Assembly (NCBI RefSeq): GCF_000016425.1
Contig: NC_009380.1
Location: 1,926,144 to 1,990,143, forward strand
Origin: Salinispora tropica CNB-440
GTDB taxonomy: Bacteria > Actinomycetota > Actinomycetes > Mycobacteriales > Micromonosporaceae
Direction of reading: 5' to 3'
DNA length: 64,000 nt
This document shows positions 38,301 through 46,710 of the stretch, piece after piece. The position numbers and the translations under genes were made by a program. The notes beneath the pieces were generated by a model. It did no database searches. It saw only the letters and a program-made list of their open reading frames with translations, and was not told the origin of the DNA. Each line of letters begins with the position of its first letter. Position 1 is the stretch's first letter.

Positions 38301-39378
38301 GCGGGGCGAAGACGCGGTGCTGCTCGGCGGTGCTCAGGCGGGCGTACAGCGGCAGGATCTCGGTGTTGCGCAGCGTCGGTCGGTGCGCGACGAGCTTGCC
38401 GAGCGCGTCGGCGGTGTCTCGGATCTCCCGTTCACCGGAGAGGAAGACCAAGATGTCGCCGGGGCCTTCGGTGGCCAGTTCCTGCACCGCGTCCCCGATG
38501 GCCTGGACCTGGTCGCGAACCTGCTCCTCGTCGGTGTCGTCCTCGTCCTCGCCCACCTCGACCAGCGGCCGGTACCGTACCTCGACCGGGTAGGTCCGGC
38601 CGGATACCTCGACGACCGGCGCCGGGTTGCCGTCGGCGTCGGCGAAGTGTCGCGCGAACCGGTCGGTCTCGATGGTGGCCGAGGTGATGATCACCTTGAG
38701 GTCCCGCCGGCGGGGGAGGAGCTGCCGTAGGTAGCCGAGGATGAAGTCGATGTTGAGGCTTCGCTCGTGCGCCTCGTCAACGATGATCGTGTCGTACTGG
38801 CGCAGCATCCGGTCGTGCTGTAACTCGGCGAGCAGGATGCCGTCGGTCATCAACTTGACCAGGCTCCGGTCGCTGACCTGGTCGGCGAAGCGCACCTGGT
38901 AGCCGACCACCTCGCCCAGTTCGGTGCCGAGTTCTTCGGCGATTCGGTCGGCGACTGTTCGGGCGGCGAGCCGGCGCGGCTGGGTGTGCCCGATCAACCC
39001 GTGGACGCCGCGGCCCAGCTCCAGGCAGATCTTGGGCAGCTGGGTGGTCTTGCCGGAGCCGGTCTCGCCAGCGACGATCACGACCTGGTGGTCACGGATC
39101 GCCGCGGCGATCTCGTCCCGGCGGTCGCTGACCGGCAGCATGGCCGGGTAGGTGATCGCGGGTACGGCGGCCTGCCGGACCGCCAGCCGTGCCTCGGCCC
39201 GGACCACATCCGTCGTGATTTCGGCCAGGGCTGTTTCCCGACGTTGCGGGTCGGGTATCCGGCGTGCGCCGTCCAGCCGCCGTCGAAGACGGTGCTGGTC
39301 ACGGAGCATCAACGGGCGTAGCCGGCGGTGCAGCTCGCGGGTGGCGTCGGGCGGGGTGGAGGCGACTTCGTTCTGCAT
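35359..39378 (-). CDS. hrpA: ATP-dependent RNA helicase HrpA (DEAH-box)
   Basis: DEAH-box RNA helicase of 1339 residues. The P-loop is GETGSGKTTQLP; the Walker B DEAH box is VDEAHERSLN; motif III is ITSATIET; the helicase C domain continues to QRTGRCGRTSDG. The long C-terminal half includes HA2, OB and DUF3418-like segments (PDVTRSGLTDWEIGALP, FDSPAEQEAAHWAGTRRLLRL). The antisense strand also stays open for long runs, but the sense frame has every helicase motif. ATG 39378 is the track start. It is single and convergent with the LysR gene. Confidence 0.93.
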   Translation of the reverse strand: MQNEVASTPPDATRELHRRLRPLMLRDQHRLRRRLDGARRIPDPQRRETALAEITTDVVRAEARLAVRQAAVPAITYPAMLPVSDRRDEIAAAIRDHQVVIVAGETGSGKTTQLPKICLELGRGVHGLIGHTQPRRLAARTVADRIAEELGTELGEVVGYQVRFADQVSDRSLVKLMTDGILLAELQHDRMLRQYDTIIVDEAHERSLNIDFILGYLRQLLPRRRDLKVIITSATIETDRFARHFADADGNPAPVVEVSGRTYPVEVRYRPLVEVGEDEDDTDEEQVRDQVQAIGDAVQELATEGPGDILVFLSGEREIRDTADALGKLVAHRPTLRNTEILPLYARLSTAEQHRVFAPHTGRRVVLATNVAETSLTVPGIRYVVDPGTARISRYSNRLKVQRLPIEPVSQASANQRTGRCGRTSDGICIRLYDEPDFQSRPEFTDPEILRTNLASVILQMTAIGLGDIAAFPFIDPPDRRTITDGVNLLHELGALNPTETDPAKRLTPLGRRLAQLPVDPRLARMVLEGERNGCATEVVVIAAALSIQDPRERPVDKQAQADQAHARFADQESDFVAYLNLWRHLREQQRARSSSGFRRMCRSEYLNYLRVREWQDIVSQLRQALRTPERSRRRGGPATDGGERRGGGADLPEEIDTPKVHQSLLAGLLSHVGLKDTQRHEYLGARGAKFALFPGSALAKKPPRWVMAAELVETTRLWGRVNGRVEPEWVEPLAQHLVKRSYSEPHWEKRQAAVMAVEKVTLYGVPIVSSRKVNFGRIDPVVSRELFIRHALVEGDWQTHHQFWRDNQQLLDEVTELENRVRRRDILVDDETIFQFYDERVPAEVVSGRHFDAWWKRERRQRPDLLTFTRDLLVNAGRGGVDEVGYPDEWRADGVRLPLTYRFDPGTPADGVTVDIPLPLLNQVPAESFQWQVPGLREELVIALIRSLPKAVRRNFVPVPDYARAVLAELPPGEEDLLDALTRQLRRMTGVTVPRDAWDLGKLPPHLRVTFRVLGEDDRPVAESKDLPALQRELTAEVRQVVAAAAPDVTRSGLTDWEIGALPRTVEQVRAGYAVTAYPALVDEGATVGVRVFDSPAEQEAAHWAGTRRLLRLTAPSPAKFLQGRLSNEAKLALSRNPHGGVPALIEDAAGAALDKLIADAGGPAWDADGYAALRSTVRTGLVETVVEVMERVRGVLAAGYAIEQRLGATRNLAVVAALADVRSQLTGLIHPGFITEAGYPRLPDLRRYLTAIERRLDRLPGNPARDKQQQDRIAVVQREYADLLAALPPAKRRTVAVRQIRWMIEELRVNVFAQALGTPYPVSEQRIYRAMDNAEAH

Positions 39379-39482
39379 GTCGCCGCTAAGGATAGGCAGC
39401 CGGGCGATCGTCCGCCCGGAGTTACCTCCGCCGGGCTGCTGGTGCCCGTCGTCGCCGCGGAGTCGGACCGCTGCGACACTGG

Positions 39483-39515
39483 ACTGACATTTTACATACA
39501 GAGTGTCAGTATGTA
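39483..39515. promoter_or_regulatory. Interleaved inverted repeats (TetR-type operator)
   Basis: Two overlapping palindromes lie 55-90 bases before the DJ-1/PfpI gene: ACTGACA (39483-39489) with TGTCAGT (39504-39510), and TACATAC (39493-39499) with GTATGTA (39509-39515). Both are perfect. They overlap the likely promoter region of a DJ-1/PfpI-TetR operon, so they are probably the operator bound by the TetR protein. Confidence 0.5.
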
Positions 39516-39570
39516 TGGTAGTTGTCGAGGCGGACTGATGGGGCCCGCCCAGGTACGGAGGACTCGATCA

Positions 39571-40266
39571 ATGTCAAAGATCCTGTTCGTGGTGACCGGC
39601 GCTGACCACTGGGAGCTCGCCGACGGCACCCGGCATCCCACCGGCGTCTGGGCCGAGGAGATCGTGGTTCCCCACGAGATGTTGACCAGCGCCGGCCACG
39701 AGGTCGTGATCGCCACCCCGGACGGGGTGGTGCCGCGGGTGGACCGGGGCAGCCTGCTGCCGGAGTTCACCGGTGGGCCGGCGGGCGCTGTCCGGATGAC
39801 CGAAGCCGTGGAGGGCCTCGAGGGCCTGCGCAAGCCGATCCGCCTGGCGGAGGTCGACCTCGACGAGTACCAGGCTGTCTTCTATCCGGGTGGTCACGGG
39901 CCGATGGAGGACCTGGCGGTTGACCAGGACTCCGGTCGGCTGCTGGTGGCCGCCCAGCAGGCGAAGAAGCCGCTCGGCATCGTCTGTCACGGACCGGCGG
40001 CGCTGCTCGCCGCGGTGACCGCCGATGGCAGCAACGCCTTCGCCGGATGCCGGGTGGCGGCCTTCACCAACGTGGAGGAGGCCCAGGCCGGCTTTGCCGA
40101 CAAGGCCAAGTGGTTGCTCCAGGATCGCCTGGTCGACATCGGCGTGCAGTTCCAGGAAGGCGAGGCGTGGGCGCCGAACGTGGTCGTCGACGGCAACCTG
40201 ATCACCGGGCAGAACCCGGCCTCCTCCGAACAGGTCGCCACGGAGCTGCTGGCTAAACTGAGCTGA
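39571..40266 (+). CDS. DJ-1/PfpI-family protein (type 1 glutamine amidotransferase-like)
   Basis: Class I glutamine amidotransferase-fold protein of 231 residues. It starts ILFVVTGADHWELADGTRHPTGVWAEEI, has YQAVFYPGGHGPMEDLA at about 88-104, and the nucleophile cysteine lies in GIVCHGPAALLAA. It belongs to the Hsp31/DJ-1 branch that handles reactive aldehydes such as methylglyoxal, though the substrate is not shown here. ATG 39571 follows GGAGG. It overlaps nothing and is followed one base later by a TetR gene, so the two form an operon under the palindromes upstream. Confidence 0.85.
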   Translation: MSKILFVVTGADHWELADGTRHPTGVWAEEIVVPHEMLTSAGHEVVIATPDGVVPRVDRGSLLPEFTGGPAGAVRMTEAVEGLEGLRKPIRLAEVDLDEYQAVFYPGGHGPMEDLAVDQDSGRLLVAAQQAKKPLGIVCHGPAALLAAVTADGSNAFAGCRVAAFTNVEEAQAGFADKAKWLLQDRLVDIGVQFQEGEAWAPNVVVDGNLITGQNPASSEQVATELLAKLS

Positions 40267-40267
40267 T

Positions 40268-40840
40268 ATGGACAGTGGCCGGCTCTCCGACGTCCTCGAC
40301 GCCACCTACACCTGCCTGATCAGATATGGCGTACGGCGGACGACGATGGATGACATCGCCGCCGCGATGGGCGTCTCCCGGTCCGCTGTCTACCAGTACG
40401 TTCGGGGCAAGGATGACGCGTTCCGGCAGCTCGCCGGGCGCCTGCACACCCAGGCGCTGACCCGTGCTCGGCAGGCGGCCGGCCAGGACGCCCCCTGTGT
40501 CCAGCGCATCCGGGGCGTCCTGGCCGCCAAGCTTGACCTGTCCCTCCACCTGATCGGGGACTCGCCGCACACCGCTGAGCTGATCGACAGCAAGGCCCGG
40601 TTGTTCGGTGAGATCTGCACCGAGTTCACCGTGGAGTTGCGGAAGTTGCTGGCGGGCCTCTTCACCGAGGCGGGCGCGGCGGACGCGGACGCGGCAGCCG
40701 AGATCTGCGTTGCCCTGGTTGCCGGCCTGGAGACGGCCCCAAACGGTCGGCACCTGCTGGGCCGTGCCGTCGACGCGCTCGTCCCCGGACTGCTGCCCCC
40801 GGCCGAGCCGGTCGGTCACGTCAGTGGCACCACTGTTTAG
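40268..40840 (+). CDS. TetR/AcrR-family regulator
   Basis: DNA-binding protein of 190 residues. The helix-turn-helix reads YGVRRTTMDDIAAAMGVSRSAVYQYVRGK, ending in DDAFRQLA. The C-terminal ligand domain is not assigned. ATG 40268 is one base after the DJ-1/PfpI stop, so it is cotranscribed and probably represses its own operon through the interleaved palindromes at 39483-39515. Confidence 0.88.
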   Translation: MDSGRLSDVLDATYTCLIRYGVRRTTMDDIAAAMGVSRSAVYQYVRGKDDAFRQLAGRLHTQALTRARQAAGQDAPCVQRIRGVLAAKLDLSLHLIGDSPHTAELIDSKARLFGEICTEFTVELRKLLAGLFTEAGAADADAAAEICVALVAGLETAPNGRHLLGRAVDALVPGLLPPAEPVGHVSGTTV

Positions 40841-40942
40841 GCAAACCCCGTCAGCACCGACGACAAACCGCACGTCAGTAGGTCGAGTCTGGCAAGATCG
40901 GTGCCCACTACCAGCTCGCACGGACTGTCTAGCCTAGGCGGC

Positions 40943-41527
40943 ATGTCACGGGTGCGCAGGGCCCTGCTACGGCGAGTGGACCACGTATGGGATCAGGGGT
41001 GGCTCAATCTCATCGGCATCGGCGTTGTCGGCTTCTTCCTCTTCCTCACGTTGCCGATGCTAACCGATGGTATCGGCAACTTGCGGGCCGAGAAGTGGGG
41101 TGTAGGTGGAACCCTGACGATCGACCGGTGCACTATCGACGAGTGGGGTAAAAACGACCCGTGGTGGTGTCACGGCACCTTTGTTTCCAGCGACGGAACG
41201 CTTCGGATCAGCCGTGTCCGATACGAGCGTCCCTTCGAAGGGGATCCTCAGGTGGCGGGAGAGCCGCTTTCCCTCGATGCTCGAGTGGTCGGGCCGGGAA
41301 CGTCCTCGGCATGGCCGCCAGGCGATGAGTGGAAAGCATCGCTGATCGTTGGAGCCTTCCTCCTGTTCGTAACAGGGATGGTATTCCTATGGTTTGTTAA
41401 CCCTGACGACTCCGCGGCACCCGCGTCGCATTCACCGGGGGTGCGTCGTGGTCGGCGTACGAGAAAAGTGCGGCGATCGGGGCCCGCGCGCCGCCATCAC
41501 CACCGACGCCGACAGCGCCGGCGGTGA
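40943..41527 (+). CDS. Hypothetical membrane protein
   Basis: A 194-residue protein. There are two membrane helices: residues about 19-40 (NLIGIGVVGFFLFLTLPML) and about 130-152 (SLIVGAFLLFVTGMVFLWFV). Between them is a soluble domain of about 90 residues with two cysteines (RCTIDEW, WWCHGTF), probably outside the membrane and disulfide-linked. The C-terminus is a basic Arg/His tract. ATG 40943 (MSRVRRALLRR) is preferred over 40901. The function is unknown. Confidence 0.7.
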   Translation: MSRVRRALLRRVDHVWDQGWLNLIGIGVVGFFLFLTLPMLTDGIGNLRAEKWGVGGTLTIDRCTIDEWGKNDPWWCHGTFVSSDGTLRISRVRYERPFEGDPQVAGEPLSLDARVVGPGTSSAWPPGDEWKASLIVGAFLLFVTGMVFLWFVNPDDSAAPASHSPGVRRGRRTRKVRRSGPARRHHHRRRQRRR

Positions 41528-41693
41528 TGGAACCGAGAGCGGTGGCAGGCCGGTCGGCTCGGGCAATACAGGGCGTAGTAGGGAAACCGAGCGCCCGTCC
41601 GATGTCAACTCCAACCAGGCAGTGAACCACCACACCATCACGTAAAGGCAACAGAATCACGGGACGCTAGGCCGGTTGGTGCGACAGTCTCCA

Positions 41694-42848
41694 TCAGGAG
41701 AAGTAGTTCTCGAGTTTGCCGTCGCGAACGGTGTCCAGGGTGAAGCAGTGGAGGCCGCCGCCGAACAGTCGCCGATGGCGATGACGTACGGGTACGACCT
41801 CGAAGCCGTGCTGTTCCAGTGCACGGCTCAGCTCCGGGCAGGAATCGTTGACCATGATAGTGCGCTCGTCGATCGACAACACGTTCAGGTCGATGAACGG
41901 GCTGGTGAGGATGACGTCATCGTCGTCGTACTGGGGGAAGTTCTGTGCTTTCGGCTCTGGGGCCTCGATGACATCCCACTTCTGGAGGGCTTTGGGCAGG
42001 TACTCGAGGAACCGTCGGGAGCGGATCAACAACGTGCCCGGTCGCAGGGGGAGCACCATGCTGTCGATGTGGCTGTCGGTCAGCCGGTCGATCCGGTGGA
42101 TGGTGTAGCGGCCCTCCAGGTGGCGCTCCAACCATTCGCACGCGAGGAGGTGGTTCGCCGTCGCGATGTTGACCAGGATATCCCGACCGAATCGCAGGCA
42201 CTGTGCGGCGTCGAAGAGCATTTCGATGCCCACGTCGTAGGGGGAGTCGTTGATGGTGGGCACCGTCTCCATGGTGACGATCTGCTCGGCGCGGGCGAGG
42301 TCGAAGGAGCGGTCGGTCATCCACGGTCGGGGCATGACCGTCCACCGGGCGCCGTGCTTGAAGTACTCCATGAAAACGGGCTTCAGGAATTGCGTCTCGA
42401 AGTAGCGCGAGCGCATCATTGGTGGCGTTTCGATGATCTCGTCACCCAGGATCAACGTGTTGTCCCGGACGTTCAGGGGCGGCAGCGCGGTGGCGGACCA
42501 TGCGGGTGTGGCGAAGTGTGCTGCGCCCTCGCGGAGGTTCATCGGTCGGTGAACGCGTACGCCTAGGGACTCGAGCGTCCCGGCTATCCCTTCCACGTCT
42601 TCGTGTAGCTCGTCCACGTAGCGTTGTTTGATGTCCAGGGTTTTCGAGGTCAATGATCCCGGCGTCGGCTGGCCGTGGGTCGAGAGCCGTGGATAGTAGA
42701 TGGGGTGAGTTTTTGGGTTGTCATGGACCAGGTTGTCGTAGAAGAAGAGGTCGAAGGAGAGGTCGCGGGCCTGCTGTCGGTAGCCCGAGGCCGAACCAAG
42801 GACGATTTCGCGCAACGGCGACCACTCATCGAAACTGTGCAGCCTCAT
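41694..42848 (-). CDS. Glycine amidinotransferase-type amidinotransferase
   Basis: Transfers the amidino group of arginine to an amine, making a guanidino compound, as in AGAT, StrB1, CyrA and SxtG. At 384 residues it is normal length. The catalytic triad is intact: D213 in MLFDAAQCL, H260 in LTDSHIDSM, and the nucleophile C368 in FGGGLHCFTLD; the spacing (47 and 108 residues) mirrors that of human AGAT. It starts MRLHSFDEWSPLREIVLG, matching NEWDPLEEVVVG-type starts. It is transcribed leftward, divergent from the ATP-grasp gene. It probably supplies the guanidino group of a secondary metabolite; whether the acceptor is glycine or a pathway intermediate is unknown. Confidence 0.87.
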   Translation of the reverse strand: MRLHSFDEWSPLREIVLGSASGYRQQARDLSFDLFFYDNLVHDNPKTHPIYYPRLSTHGQPTPGSLTSKTLDIKQRYVDELHEDVEGIAGTLESLGVRVHRPMNLREGAAHFATPAWSATALPPLNVRDNTLILGDEIIETPPMMRSRYFETQFLKPVFMEYFKHGARWTVMPRPWMTDRSFDLARAEQIVTMETVPTINDSPYDVGIEMLFDAAQCLRFGRDILVNIATANHLLACEWLERHLEGRYTIHRIDRLTDSHIDSMVLPLRPGTLLIRSRRFLEYLPKALQKWDVIEAPEPKAQNFPQYDDDDVILTSPFIDLNVLSIDERTIMVNDSCPELSRALEQHGFEVVPVRHRHRRLFGGGLHCFTLDTVRDGKLENYFS

Positions 42849-43363
42849 GTAGCCCCCAGGACACGTACGTGCGGTGCGCTCACCCTGAACGGCGAGGAGC
42901 GCGACGTTGTTGTTACCTGCGGTGGCACCGTAGATCTACAGCCGTCACCCATGTAACCAGTGATCGATACTTTCGGCAATGAGGACTTTCGTCGGCGAGC
43001 GCGGTGGATGGGCCGGCTGGTCGGGACGGGCCGGCTGTGGCCGGCGGCGGCTGCATCGTTGGCATGCCGCCTTGATGTGATGTTGCGGGATGCCGCCCGG
43101 GCCTGGGTGGGTGGCGTCACGGACGACCTCTCGTGCCGTGGCCGCCACAGCGGTCGCCACTACGCTGAGTTAAAACAAGATCACTCCTTGCTATCGGCGC
43201 CGCCTGTTGATAGCGTGTCGATCAGCAAATCTGAAGTCTCCTCACATCCTGACGCACGGTTCGTAACGGTGCCCCGGTCTGTCTCCTGTGGTAGCTCAAC
43301 TGTCGGTTGACCCCGGCTGGGCGGGGTCGTGTCCGAGAATCCCGCCGACGTGATGGGGCGGTC
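42849..43363. other. 515-base divergent regulatory gap
   Basis: No convincing gene. The gap holds two short palindromes upstream of the amidinotransferase gene (GTAGATCTAC at 42930-42939 and CACGTACGTG at 42862-42871), a candidate rightward promoter (43188-43216), and a small hairpin GACCCC/GGGGTC (43309-43328) before the ATP-grasp start. A 116-residue rightward frame from 42960 has no recognisable domain and is not called. Confidence 0.45.
43188..43216 (+). promoter_or_regulatory. Candidate promoter of the ATP-grasp/AOS operon
   Basis: TTGCTA (43188-43193), 17 bases, TAGCGT (43211-43216), in a locally AT-rich patch. Start near 43223, giving an untranslated leader of about 140 bases. Confidence 0.35.
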
Positions 43364-44698
43364 ATGACAACGTTGATCATCGGCAACAGTCGAACCTGGG
43401 AGATGGTCGGCGATCTGGCGGCGCTGACCTCCGACCAGCTACGCGGCGGTGGCTGTGCCGCGCAGCGCATGCTGTGGTTCGCCCGGGACGGCGACGTACT
43501 GGTGTTGCCATTCGCTCCGCCGGCGGACTACCTGAGCTACGTCACTCACCTGACCGGAACCCGTGCCTCGTCACTGACCACGGTGATCCCTCCACCCGGC
43601 AGTCTTGGCTCGGACATCCTCACTCCCGATCGGCTCACCGATCCGCACTTCCTTGACAATCTTCGCGGCGTTCTCGGTAGCCGACCACCGACCAGAATCT
43701 TCGCCGTCTACAAAGACCTCTCCATCACCGGGCTCGCCCGGACACTAGGCGCCGAGGCAGCTCTGCCCGGCTATCCGTTCAGCGCCCAGGCAGGCGACGC
43801 GTTGGTGAACAGCAAGGCCGGGTTTCGGGCGCTGGCCGCCGGAGCCGGGGTGCCAACCGCGCCGGGCACCGTGGTCGCCCGGCCGGAACAGGCACTGGAG
43901 GCGATAGCCGACCTCTTCGACCAGGGGCACAGCGCCATCGTGAAGATGGAGTTCAACGGAGGTGGCCTCGGCAACGAGGTCCTCAGCCGTACCGATGGCG
44001 TCGTGCCGACCGGCGCACCTCGGACGGTGGTGTTGCCGGACCGCCCCGCGCTGCAGTCATACGTACAGCGGCGGTGGGAATGGCTCACCGCAGGCCACGC
44101 ACACCGGCTCGTGGTGGAGCGGTTCTTCCCCAGGTCCACCACCATCTACGCGGAGTTCATCGTTACCGACGAGGCAGCGCAGCTGATCGGGGTGGGTGAT
44201 CTGCTGATGCAGCCAACGGCGATCGGCGGGGTGCTGCCGGCGCAGACGATCGACGCGGAGACCAGAGCAGAGTTGCTCGACGGCGCCCGCCGGCTGGTCG
44301 AGTCCCTACGTGTACTCGGCTACCGGGGCGTGGTCTGTGCCGACGCTATTGCCACTGTGGACAAGCAGGTGCTCTTCACCGAGATCAACTGTCGCCTGAC
44401 CGGCTCAACCCACCTGCACCTGGCCCTCTACGGTCGGGTGGTCGATCCCGGGTACCGAGAGAAGCGGATCTTCCTGGAACGCTTCGGTTGGGCCGTGCCG
44501 TCGTTCACGGCGGCTGTCGAGCGGCTCGGTACGGCCGGCTTGGCCTACGACCCCACCAGCCGTACCGGGGTCGTGATCACCTCCAACGACGTTGACGCGG
44601 ACGGTACCGTCGCCTGTTGCGCCATCGCGGACGAACCTCAGGCCGCGGAGGAGCTGCACCGCCGGCGGGGGGAACTCTTCGTGGACCAGTCGGCATGA
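43364..44698 (+). CDS. ATP-grasp ligase with pre-ATP-grasp domain (PGM1-like)
   Basis: ATP-dependent carboxylate-amine ligase of 444 residues. It starts TTLIIGNSRTWEMVGDL, the style of the pre-ATP-grasp domain of pheganomycin-type ligases, and has the ATP-grasp core: IVKMEFNGGGLGNEV with the ATP-lysine region, VVCADAIATVDKQVLFTEINCRLTGSTHLHLAL with the metal-binding ExNxR. Such enzymes join an acid to an amine, often forming a peptide bond. ATG 43364 is chosen over the frame from 43307 because of GGGGCGG upstream. It begins the rightward cluster. The substrates are unknown; the nearby amidinotransferase suggests a guanidino amino acid as one of them. Confidence 0.83.
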   Translation: MTTLIIGNSRTWEMVGDLAALTSDQLRGGGCAAQRMLWFARDGDVLVLPFAPPADYLSYVTHLTGTRASSLTTVIPPPGSLGSDILTPDRLTDPHFLDNLRGVLGSRPPTRIFAVYKDLSITGLARTLGAEAALPGYPFSAQAGDALVNSKAGFRALAAGAGVPTAPGTVVARPEQALEAIADLFDQGHSAIVKMEFNGGGLGNEVLSRTDGVVPTGAPRTVVLPDRPALQSYVQRRWEWLTAGHAHRLVVERFFPRSTTIYAEFIVTDEAAQLIGVGDLLMQPTAIGGVLPAQTIDAETRAELLDGARRLVESLRVLGYRGVVCADAIATVDKQVLFTEINCRLTGSTHLHLALYGRVVDPGYREKRIFLERFGWAVPSFTAAVERLGTAGLAYDPTSRTGVVITSNDVDADGTVACCAIADEPQAAEELHRRRGELFVDQSA

Positions 44699-44786
44699 CC
44701 TGCTCCGCATCGTCGGGACGCACCCGTAGCGGTGGCTGGGGACCGCTTCTCGTCGGTTCGCGCCGCATCGGCCGTTGGCGGCCGCG

Positions 44787-45821
44787 ATGACCCGGTTCAT
44801 GCGTGCGGTGGTTTTGCGTCGACCCGGTGGCCCGGAGGCACTACGCGTCGAGCGGATACCCGAGCCGTCGCCGGGGGTGGGGGAGAGCCTGATCGAGGTG
44901 ACGTTGACCGGGGTCAACTTCGACGACCTGGAGCGCTGTGCCGGTGCTCAACCCGAGCTGCCGCTGCCAGCGGTGCTCGGGGTGGAGGCGGTGGGGCGTC
45001 GACGGACCGATGGACAACGGGTGGTCGCGCTACTACGCCAAGGCGGAGGGTACGCCGAAGTGGTGGCGGCCCCGGAGGCGCACACCGTGGAGATTCCGGC
45101 GGGCATCGGTGACCCGCAGGCGCTCGGCCTGTTCGAGCAGGGCAGTACCGCGTACGGGGCGTTGTCGTTGGCCGGTCGGCTGCGGGCCGGGGAGAGTGTC
45201 GCGGTCTCCGCCGCGGCCGGCGGGGTTGGACACCTCGCGGTGCAGCTCGCGGTGGCGCTTGGCGCCTCGCCGGTGATCGGCCTGGCGTCGACCTCGGCGA
45301 AGCGACAGTTCGTCACCACGCTCGGCGCCGATCTGGTGCTGGACCCGGCAGATCCAGAGCTGGCTGATCGGGTGCGGGAGGCGGCCGGCGGAGGTGGCGT
45401 GGACCTGTTCGTCGACTCGGTGGGCGGCGCGGTGGCGCGGGCCGCCCTGGCCGGCCTGGCGCCGTTCGGACGCCTGGTCTGCCTGGGCTGGCGGCCCGGA
45501 ACGTCGGGCGACCCCGGAACCGGCGGAGGTGGTGACATGCTCGTCGGTACCGAGGACCAGGCCGGTGTCGTCGCGGTGACCACCGCCCAGCTGGCCGAGC
45601 GTTCCATTGGTTGTGCCGGCTTCTGGATGCGGCACGTGGTGGACGACCGTGAGCTGTTGTGCGGAATCGTCGGCCGGCTCTTCGAGCTGGCGGCCCAAGG
45701 TCAGCTTACGGTCCATGTCGACCGGACGGTTGCGCTGCACGAGGTTGGTGCCGCCCACGCGGCGGTCGCCGCCCGCGCCACCTCGGGCAAGGTTCTCATC
45801 GACGTACGCCGGGAGGTGTGA
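44787..45821 (+). CDS. MDR-family quinone/enoyl reductase (zinc-independent)
   Basis: Medium-chain dehydrogenase/reductase of 344 residues. It has the N-terminal GroES-like start MRAVVLRRPGGPEALRVERIPEPSPG, the coenzyme loop AAAGGVGHLAVQLAVALGA at about 144-162, and a late GKVLIDV end. The catalytic zinc ligands are missing, so it is a QOR-type reductase using NADPH for a carbon-carbon or quinone double bond. ATG 44787 is used; ATG 44799 is possible. Its stop overlaps the CitE-like start by one base (TGATG), so these genes are coupled. Confidence 0.85.
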   Translation: MTRFMRAVVLRRPGGPEALRVERIPEPSPGVGESLIEVTLTGVNFDDLERCAGAQPELPLPAVLGVEAVGRRRTDGQRVVALLRQGGGYAEVVAAPEAHTVEIPAGIGDPQALGLFEQGSTAYGALSLAGRLRAGESVAVSAAAGGVGHLAVQLAVALGASPVIGLASTSAKRQFVTTLGADLVLDPADPELADRVREAAGGGGVDLFVDSVGGAVARAALAGLAPFGRLVCLGWRPGTSGDPGTGGGGDMLVGTEDQAGVVAVTTAQLAERSIGCAGFWMRHVVDDRELLCGIVGRLFELAAQGQLTVHVDRTVALHEVGAAHAAVAARATSGKVLIDVRREV

Positions 45822-46663
45822 TGTACGCCCGGTACTGCCGTTCCATGCTGTGTACGCCGGCGATCGCGGTCGGCAGATACGCCAACTGCCACCGTTCGGG
45901 AGCCGACATCTGCCAGGTCGACCTCGAAGACTCGGTGGCGCCGCCGGACAAGGCCGAGGCCCGAGCCCGGGCGAGCGCGTTCTTCACCAGCGAGAGCGCG
46001 TCCGGTCGCCGCTGCGCCGTCCGGGTCAACATGATTACCGAACCGGACGGCATGCGGGACCTGCTCGCGTTGCGTGAGTATCCGGTCCGGCCCACCATAG
46101 TGGTGATACCCAAGGTTGAATCGCCGCGCGACGTCGAGATAGTGGCGCGACTGCTCCGGCCGGTCCGTCCGGACCTCGAGCTGTGCGCGGTCATCGAGAC
46201 GCCGCGAGGGGTGGAGGCCGCCGCAGCGATCGCGGCGACGTCGCCCCGCCTTCGTGCGCTGATCTTCGGGTCGGCAGACTACGCGTCGGCCCTTGGTGTC
46301 CAACTGCGCTGGGAGCCGCTGGCGCAGGCTCGGACCCGGGTGGTGAACGCCGCCCGGGCGGCCGGGGTGGAGGCGATCGACTCGCCGACCTTCCAACTGC
46401 AGGACCTGACCGCGTTGCGGCGGGAGGCCATCCTGGCACGGGACCTCGGGTTCAGTGGCAAGATCGCCCTGCACCCACGCCAGGTGGCGGTCATCAACCA
46501 GGTCTTCTCACCCGACGCGGAGTCATTGGAGGCGGCCCGGCGAGTGGTGGCCGCTGGCCGCCGCAGCGGCCAGGGCATCACCACCGTCGACGGGGTGATG
46601 GTCGGCCGGCCGTTTTTCGAGGCGTCCCAACGGCTGCTCGACGAGTTCGACCCATCCGGCTGA
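45821..46663 (+). CDS. CitE-like (HpcH/HpaI family) CoA lyase
   Basis: Aldolase/lyase of 280 residues with the CitE-like fold. Visible motifs are RSMLCTPA at the start, the metal-binding VDLEDSVAPPDK, AVIETPRG, FGSADYASALG and FSGKIALHPRQV. It probably makes or cleaves a beta-hydroxyacyl-CoA such as citramalyl-CoA or malyl-CoA. The neighbouring MaoC-like gene is the usual partner (compare the CitE/MaoC pair Rv2498c/Rv2499c). ATG 45821 overlaps the MDR stop by one base. The exact CoA substrate is not readable. Confidence 0.85.
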   Translation: MYARYCRSMLCTPAIAVGRYANCHRSGADICQVDLEDSVAPPDKAEARARASAFFTSESASGRRCAVRVNMITEPDGMRDLLALREYPVRPTIVVIPKVESPRDVEIVARLLRPVRPDLELCAVIETPRGVEAAAAIAATSPRLRALIFGSADYASALGVQLRWEPLAQARTRVVNAARAAGVEAIDSPTFQLQDLTALRREAILARDLGFSGKIALHPRQVAVINQVFSPDAESLEAARRVVAAGRRSGQGITTVDGVMVGRPFFEASQRLLDEFDPSG

Positions 46664-46710
46664 CCGTCGCCGGGACAGCAGCCGTCAGTCCCAACGGCAG
46701 GGAGAGGGAA

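Noticed and set aside
36973..38730. 585-residue rightward open frame
   Set aside because: It is antisense to hrpA, whose sense frame has all helicase motifs; high GC makes long antisense frames common.
42960..43310. 116-residue rightward frame between the amidinotransferase and ATP-grasp genes
   Set aside because: No similarity or ribosome site, and it contains the candidate promoter.
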